64,000 bases of DNA. Source: Dipteronia dyeriana. Taxonomy: Eukaryota; Streptophyta; Magnoliopsida; Sapindales; Sapindaceae. Each line of letters starts with the position of its first letter. Position 1 is the first letter of the stretch. Below the pieces are notes generated by a model that was not told the origin of the DNA, ran no database searches, and saw only the letters and a program-made list of their open reading frames with translations. The stretch spans positions 95,541,891 to 95,605,890 of the forward strand of contig CM065298.1 of the NCBI GenBank assembly GCA_032871835.1, written 5' to 3'. A program made the position numbers and the translations under genes. Below, piece by piece: positions 58,076 through 64,000 of the stretch.

Positions 58076-60302
58076 TGATTAACGCCTCAAATGTAGGGAA
58101 AAAACAGGTTCAAAACGCAAAGGAAGCATGAGAAAATTAGAAACTATGGTTTGCGTATATAAAAAAAATCCCTTTTAATAACAACAACCTTAACCCTAGA
58201 TTAATTGATGTATATAAAAAGTATCGTACCTTTTTTTTTCATGACGATTGAACTAGCGTCGAATTGAATCCGCAAGATCTTCCAATTCAATCACGAACGT
58301 GAATCAACTAGGAGTGTAGGCTCCCTTTCTTTAAATTGTATACCTGATGATGGAAACAAACAAAATCTTCTTCTTTATTAGTCACAATAATCCTCCAAGA
58401 GAAAAACCAAGAACGTCCGGTCACTTTTGAATTATCAATCAATTTGATTGAAACTCGCGTGAACCTTGATTCGATGTTGTACACAAAACCCTTTTGATGC
58501 AAATGCTACTAGTACTATCGGAAAAAAAACGTTCCCTCTTTTCTCTATGCTTGGCCTAATTCTTCACACAATGAGTTGGACGAAGTTTTTTTTATAACAA
58601 TAAAAAAACAAATCAAAAACAACTTCTCACACCAAAAACTCATACTTGGTCGAAATTTACAAATATATATATATATGAGACAAAATCCTCTCCTAAGAAG
58701 GATTTACTTGGTGGTTAAGAATCTTATCCTTAGATGGATTTACTTGGTGGTTAAGAATCATTTTCCAAAAAGAATTCTTTCCTACACCAAGACTCCTAAT
58801 TCAATTCAATAGTGTATTTGTAACCATATTAAAGACTTCCTAATTTGATTAGATAAATAATTCTTTTTATTTATCTACTTATCAAATATAGTCTTTAATA
58901 TTAATTAAACTACCAACAATAGTATAATATTTAGGAGACCATCTCCTAATAGAAAAAGGTTTTGATTTTTAATTAAATAATTAATTAATCAATAAATTAA
59001 TTAATTTCTATTTAATAAAATAATAAAATAAAAATAATATAATTAAGTTATTCTAAATAACCTTGCCGCCCAACACATATATATGGGTCATATATTATTT
59101 TTCTTATTTTATTAAATCCATTGGACCTTAATAAAAAGTCCACATGTGAACTAGACCTATTCTTACAAAAAAAAACAAGTTCACATACCTTAATACAATT
59201 CTAAAAGTCCACATGTGAAATTGGTCCGGTAGAATATATCAAGTGATCCATACAAGTTCGTGTGGAATGAGGATCTTGGCGGGCTATCTAAATTTAAGCT
59301 CCAATAGACACAACGCAGTCACAATCAACAAATGATTCACTTAGGTCCAATCTATTTAATTTTAGTTCATTCAACTAAAGAACTAAAATTGAACTCTTAA
59401 ATAAAGATAGAATAAGTTGATGTTACTCACTCATACCCTAGACAACCTTATTAAAGAAAGTGTATCCTCGTGAAGAATACCAGTAATCGCCAAAAGCTCA
59501 TAGACCACTTATAGCTCTCCAAGTTACCATATTTACTCATATGACCACATTTTGAACTTGGTTATTTTGACTTGTCCAGAAGCCATGTTTTTATAGACAC
59601 TATTGAAAACTTAACGTTAAGATTTAATATCCAATACCTCAAAACATCAATATGATGGTATTCTACTCTCATTCAATAAATGGAGCCACGATGTCCATAT
59701 CTATAAATGAAGTCCTCTATCGATTAACAAATGAATACCACCAAACTATCGAGGATAGACTATGTTATATAATCGTACTCATTGATAGCTCAAATGATAA
59801 CACTTGTAACCATAAGTCCATCATTTATCTCAGGATTGAGATAGACTCTCTGATTGTCTTCAAATGAAAACTTTTATCCATTGACGGTTCTATATAAAGT
59901 TTTTCATTTTGATCCTATTCAATGCACCCAGTGTACTAGATTCTTTTGCCCAAAGACACCACACTTTGATGATTTTAGACTCATCATAACACGTTTGATC
60001 CCAATCAAATGCTAGCAAAAGAATCTACAACTTTGACAAGATAAAGGCGCCCAACCTTTTATCTTAAGTTGTGAATGTTATTCAAGACTAACTAAAGAAT
60101 TGTGTCTACCTCATACATATCTAGATGTATGAACAATTCTTCTTTTCGCATAGTCTTTTGACCTTAACATTATTTACTTTTGACAATTATAATTATTAAA
60201 ATATAAATGCTATAAGATTTGTTAAACTAGAAATCAATTTATTAATATGAAAAGATTGTCAATTACAATATTACACTCTTGCTATCGAGCATAATCCTAA
60301 CA
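58076..60302 (-). repeat. CoE 3' LTR (about 2.2 kb)
   Basis: On the minus strand it begins TGTTAGGATTATGCTCG (60302 leftwards), directly after the polypurine motif of the element. The left boundary at 58076 (TGATTAACGCC; on the minus strand …GGCGTTAATCA) is inferred from the sudden end of CoC RT and could be off by a few bases. It contains a very AT-rich tract (about 58840-59060) and a TATA-like run 'atatatatatatatg' near 58665-58677. I see no gene in it; the small frames are chance. Confidence 0.75.
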
Positions 60303-60316
60303 ATCTCCCACTTGCT
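60303..60316 (-). promoter_or_regulatory. CoE polypurine tract
   Basis: On the minus strand it reads agcaagtgggagat just before TGTTAGG. The phrase 'aagtgggagattgtt' is the common pol-LTR junction of many plant copia elements. Confidence 0.8.
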
Positions 60317-60742
60317 CTATAGCAAATGTGTCATATTTCTCATCCCCATATTCACTAGATGCCCATCAAAATTCTTTTGAGGAAGAGCCTTTGTAAAGGG
60401 ATCCGCTAGATTTTCTGCTGACATGATCTTGGTAATCGTCACGTCACCCCTATGCACAATTTTCCTTAGAAGGTGATACTTTCTTTCAATGTGTTTCCCT
60501 CTCTTATGACTTCTTGGTTCTCTAGAATTAGTCACTGCTCCATTATTATCACAATAGATAGTGATCTGCTTATTCGCATCAGGAACCACTTCCAAGTCAA
60601 TCAAGAATTGGCAGAGCCAGACAACCTCTTTAGCAGCCTCGCATACGGCTACATACTCTGCTTCCATTGTGGAATCGGCAATACAAGATTGCTTGATACT
60701 CCTCCATATGGCTGCCCCTCCTTCAATAGTAAACACAAATCC
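60317..60742 (-). pseudogene. pol: CoE RNase H, C-terminal part of copia pol
   Basis: An open frame with the copia RNase H signature: 'FTIEGGAAIWRSIKQSCIA', 'STMEAEYVAVCEAAKEVVW', 'IYCDNNGAV', 'HKRGKHIERKYH' and 'NLADPFTKALP', ending in HLL-stop. The acidic residues of the active site are visible (Glu in MEAEY, Asp in CDN). Upstream it is cut by solo LTR CoF at 60743; the frame resumes at 62361. This short piece has no internal stop, unlike the RT part. Confidence 0.88.
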
Positions 60743-62360
60743 TGAAACAAATATAATGGTGTGTATAATATTAATCTAAGGGGAGAGGGGTGAATAGATT
60801 TTAAACAAATTTACCCAATTTTCGTTAAAGGTCAAGTTGACGAAAATGACCCTAGCTAGTTACAACAAAATCACAAGTGTAAAGATTGTGGAAATATTAA
60901 AGACACTTGAGATATACGTGGAAACCCTCCAAATTTGAAAAACCATCGGCTGGTGAGTGTGCCACACTAGAACCTCGAATCCACTAATGGCAAAGGAATT
61001 ACAACCTAATCCAGGTTTAAATCCACCACCACTACCTAATCCCGGTATAAGTGAACCTAGTTCATCTTGGTTGCGATTTAAGCTACCTACTCCCGGAAGC
61101 AACACAAGTCTTATTTCTCAATGAAGAGATAAAATGTCCTATGTGAATATATGATGATATTCAATGAACAAACAAAGCTAGGAAACCCTATATGCTTATC
61201 TAGGATAATGAGATGAAAATTAATGCAATCCTAGATATCATGAGCTAAATGACATGTTCAAAAAGCTTAGCTAAACATAGATCAAACAATCCTATGAAGC
61301 TATCACAATACAACACTCAATCAAGTCATCACAACAATCTCTAATTTGTATCTAGAATATGTTCTAAGAGCATACAAATAATTAAAGAGATGGCTTAGCA
61401 AGCAAAACACTTAACTTGTAAGAAGATAGTGAAGAACTTACCAAACAAGATGTGATGAAGCAAACCTATCCATAGATGCACTCTAAATGGCTTTAGATGA
61501 TGCAAGATGAAGTTTTTATGCACATGAGAATGCTTTGAGTGTTTAAATATAAGTTCTTGGAAGAGTTTTTCCTTTGAAATGTGTTCTAAGGAAAATATAT
61601 GATGTTCTGAACTCTTACACGACCTTAAAGCAAAGAGTTATATATATATGAGATCCAAATAAAGTGAGGTCGTTTTGGAAAAAATGTTTCAGTTTCCTCT
61701 ATGTACGATGGTGACGTGCACTGGTCGAGTAGCGTACAACCAGCACATAGCCTAATTTTTCAATAGGCGCTGGACGAGTGGCGCAGCCTAGTGGCGCAAC
61801 ACATATGACAATCCACTGGAATGTTATGCTGGTGGGGCTGCGCTAGTCGAGTAGCGTACCACCCGCGCACTGCTCACTTTTTCAACTTTGCGTGGGTGCA
61901 GTGGCGCAACTCAGTGGCTTAACTCAATGGTGTAAGACAAGCGGCGTTCCACTGGAATGTTGCGCTGGTGAGGCTGCGCTAGTCGAGTAGCGCACCACCA
62001 GCGCAATGCCTATTTTTCAACACTCAAACACACAAAATCAAAAAGTCCTAGAGTGATGAAAATGCATCCTATTCTAATGCCTAACATGACATGAAAATTT
62101 TAATTACAAGATGCAAATATATCAATCAAGAGTCATTTAAACCAAAATGCACACAAGTATACACACTCAACATATATGAATAAGAGTTATACATGAATTT
62201 GTGAATGTGTGCAACTATCTCTTCAAAGCAAGTAAGCACAAGAATTTTACCTTTGGTGCTTCTCCTCTTGGTGTCTTGAAAGCCTAAGCTACCCTTACAT
62301 AATACCCCAAAAATGTGATTTGTTCATGAAATAAGCCAAACAATAAATAAGGACTTTACA
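60743..62360 (-). mobile_element. CoF: solo LTR of a SIRE-like copia element (1,618 bp)
   Basis: On the minus strand it runs from TGTAAAGTCCTTATTTATTG (62360 leftwards) to …ATTTGTTTCA (60743). Both flanks are CoE RNase H sequence. The flanking pentamers aatcc (60738-60742) and gattc (62361-62365) agree at three of five places with two transitions, a decayed duplication. A GC-rich segment (about 61700-62010) holds a repeat with a period near 136 bp ('ccactggaatgtt' at 61813 and 61949). The motif 'ccaaaacgacctcactt' (61661-61678) precedes a TATA-like run (61639-61649). Confidence 0.88.
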
Positions 62361-63504
62361 GATTCTGATGTTCATCTCCTGGAGTCAGAATTTGATTGAA
62401 AATCAGAATCTGTATACCCAACGGGAATTAAATCCCCTCCAGAGTATACAAGCATATAATCTCTAGTTCTTCTAAGATACTTGAAAATATACTTGAAAAT
62501 ATGCTTGAATGTTGTCCAGTGATCAGGACCAGGCTTCGATTGAAACCTGTTAACTATGCCCACAGCAAAACAAATATCTGGTCTAGACAGAGCATTGCAA
62601 ACATGAGACTTCCTACTACCGAAGCATATGGAATCCTACTCATGAATTTCACTTCATGCTCATTCTTAGGAACTTGTTCCTTAGAAAGTTTGATTCCATG
62701 TCTGAAAGGTAACATACCTTTCTTAGAATCTTGCATGGAAAACCTAGACAAGATTTTATCTATGTATGAAGCTTGGGATAATGAAATCGTTCTATTCTTT
62801 CTATCTCTTATGACTTGGATACCAAGAATAGAACTTGCTTCTCCTAAGTCTTTCATATCAAATTGTTTTGCCAACCATTCTCTTATTAATGTAAATACAC
62901 CTACATTGTTTCCGATGAGTAGTATATCATCAACCTAAAGAACTAGGAAAACCAACTTGTCACCTTTAATCCTTTTGTATACACAAGGTTTATCAATGTT
63001 TTGAATAAATCCAAAACTTTTCACAGCTTGATTGAACCTTATGTTCCAGGATCTGGATGCTTGCTTCAATCCATATATGGATCTTTACAACTTGCATACC
63101 CTTTCCTCTTGGCCCTTTTCAATGAATCCTTCTGGTTGCATCATGTAGATGCTTTCATCAAGACTTCCATTAAGGTAAGTTGTCTTGACGTCCATTTGTC
63201 AAATCTCTAGGTCTAGAGATGCAGCAATGGATAAGAGTATCCTAATGGATTTAAGCATGGTCATAGGAGAGAAGGTTTCTTCATAATCGATACCTTCCTT
63301 CTGTGTATAACCTTTAGCTACCAATCTAGCTTTAAAGGTTTCCACATTTCCATCCATTCCTCTTTTCCTCTTGTATATCCACGTGCACCTGATAGGTTTT
63401 ATCCCTTTAGGCAAGTCTAGAAGAGACCAGACTTTGTTTTTGAATATATATTCAATTTCGGATTGCATTGCCTTTTGCCAATGGCGATAATCAACATCTT
63501 CCAT
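62361..63504 (-). pseudogene. pol: CoE reverse transcriptase to RNase H start (broken)
   Basis: Copia-type RT. It opens with '[21 protein letters not shown]' and 'TWIYKRKRG', then '[22 protein letters not shown]' (63504-63199). The centre is frameshifted (63190-62940). The catalytic YVDD near 62925-62936 has its Tyr replaced by a stop, leaving VDD. The thumb and connection lie at 62874-62554 ('WLAKQFDMKDLGEASSILG', 'LSQASYIDKILSRFSM', 'PYASVVGSLMFAMLC'). The start of RNase H is at 62563-62372 ('YMLVYSGGDLIPVGYTDSDF'). The Ser in the following SxSG-type stretch is a stop (TGA). The lineage differs from SIRE; I do not assign it further. Confidence 0.87.
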
Positions 63505-63639
63505 TGCTTCCTTGTACGTATAGGGATCATCGTCGTCCGGAAGATTCTCTAAAGATTCTCCTAGACCGATGTATCTCTCGGGTTGTCTACCAACCCTCCC
63601 ACTACGATGAGGTATGGTAGATTGTTGATCATGTGTTGG

Positions 63640-64000
63640 TACGAAACTTACAATTGGACTTGGTTGCGAAACCTCTCGTCAAATTGTATCTCCTAAAAGT
63701 TCATTAAAGACAATTCTACTTTTAGGCACAAAATTATTCATATAGTCTTTTTCTAGAATTTTAGCATTTTTCGAAACAAATACTTTAAGATTTGAAGGAC
63801 TATAAAAATAATATCCTTTTGTTTCTTTTGGATACCCTACAAATATGCATGTTTCTGAACGGGACTCCATCTTTTCTGTCTTTCCTTTTAACATATGCGC
63901 AAGACATCCAAATAACCTTAAGTGTTGTAAACTAGGCTTTCGTCCGGTCCACAACTCATGCGGTGTTTTAGGAACCGACTTAGATGGTACATCGTTTAGA
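63640..64000 (-). pseudogene. pol: CoE integrase C-terminal region (continues past window)
   Basis: An open frame from the window end to 63679 with the copia integrase C-terminal type: 'WTGRKPSLQHLRLFGCLAH', 'ETCIFVGYPKETKGYYFYSP' and 'FVSKNAKILEKDYMNNF'. The catalytic core and protease would lie to the right, outside the window. Between 63505 and 63678 the linker to RT is present but frameshifted. Confidence 0.85.

Larger units (their letters stand above)
58076..64000 (-). mobile_element. CoE: Ty1/copia retrotransposon, non-SIRE, 5' part outside window
   Basis: Minus-strand element with 3' LTR, polypurine tract, RNase H, RT and the end of integrase. It is inserted in the RT gene of CoC and hosts CoF. 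Its pol is more conventional in length and has no long Gag or linker in view. It is the youngest large layer at the right side apart from CoF. Confidence 0.85.

Noticed and set aside
1..64000. tRNA or rRNA genes
   Set aside because: I noticed no tRNA-like cloverleaf or rRNA sequence. The only tRNA-related sites are short retrotransposon primer-binding sites. A covariance-model scan would be decisive.

Overview
The window is a piece of a large, repeat-rich plant nuclear genome. I see no host gene. Nearly every base can be assigned to LTR retrotransposons inserted inside one another. A plant is indicated by Tat/Ogre-type Ty3/gypsy elements with two RNase H domains, by SIRE/Maximus-type Ty1/copia elements primed by an initiator-Met-tRNA-like site, and by an antisense extra ORF of the 'putative gypsy type transposon' (Transposase_28-like) family. 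The species cannot be named from the sequence. All coding regions carry stops or frameshifts, many of them C-to-T or G-to-A transitions as expected of methylated, silenced repeats.

Layout, using labels defined here. CoA (1-2252, +) is a SIRE-like copia LTR cut off by the window. It is joined through a scrambled filler junction to CoB (about 2299-5486, -), a SIRE-like 5' LTR plus gag. CoB lies in the antisense ORF of GyA (5487-14665, -), a Tat gypsy element with its 5' LTR at 13492-14665. GyA lies in the 3' part of GyB (14666-20076, +). GyB lies in the pol gene of GyC (20077-20990 and 33306-39286, +). GyD (20991-33300, +) also lies in GyC pol and is the only element with both LTRs in view; it has a perfect 5-bp target duplication, GAAGC. 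The left halves of CoB, GyA, GyB and GyC are absent; simple nesting would put them left of the window. After an unclassified LTR-like stretch (39287-40652) comes GyE (40653-50068, -). It is interrupted in gag by the SIRE-like CoC (50069-58075, +). CoC carries a solo LTR, CoD (54387-56562, duplication AAAGA), and is broken in its reverse transcriptase by another copia element, CoE (58076-64000, -). CoE carries a further solo LTR, CoF (60743-62360).

How the parts work together: the complete Tat unit, read from GyD, is LTR, primer site, gag, protease, RT, RNase H, second RNase H, integrase, a conserved AATAAA, a minisatellite of about 99 bp, an antisense ORF with its own TATA-like box and a conserved intron, a polypurine tract, and LTR. 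The same order of pol end, AATAAA, minisatellite and antisense ORF recurs in all five gypsy copies. It is the most informative biology in the window: two convergent transcription units inside one retrotransposon.
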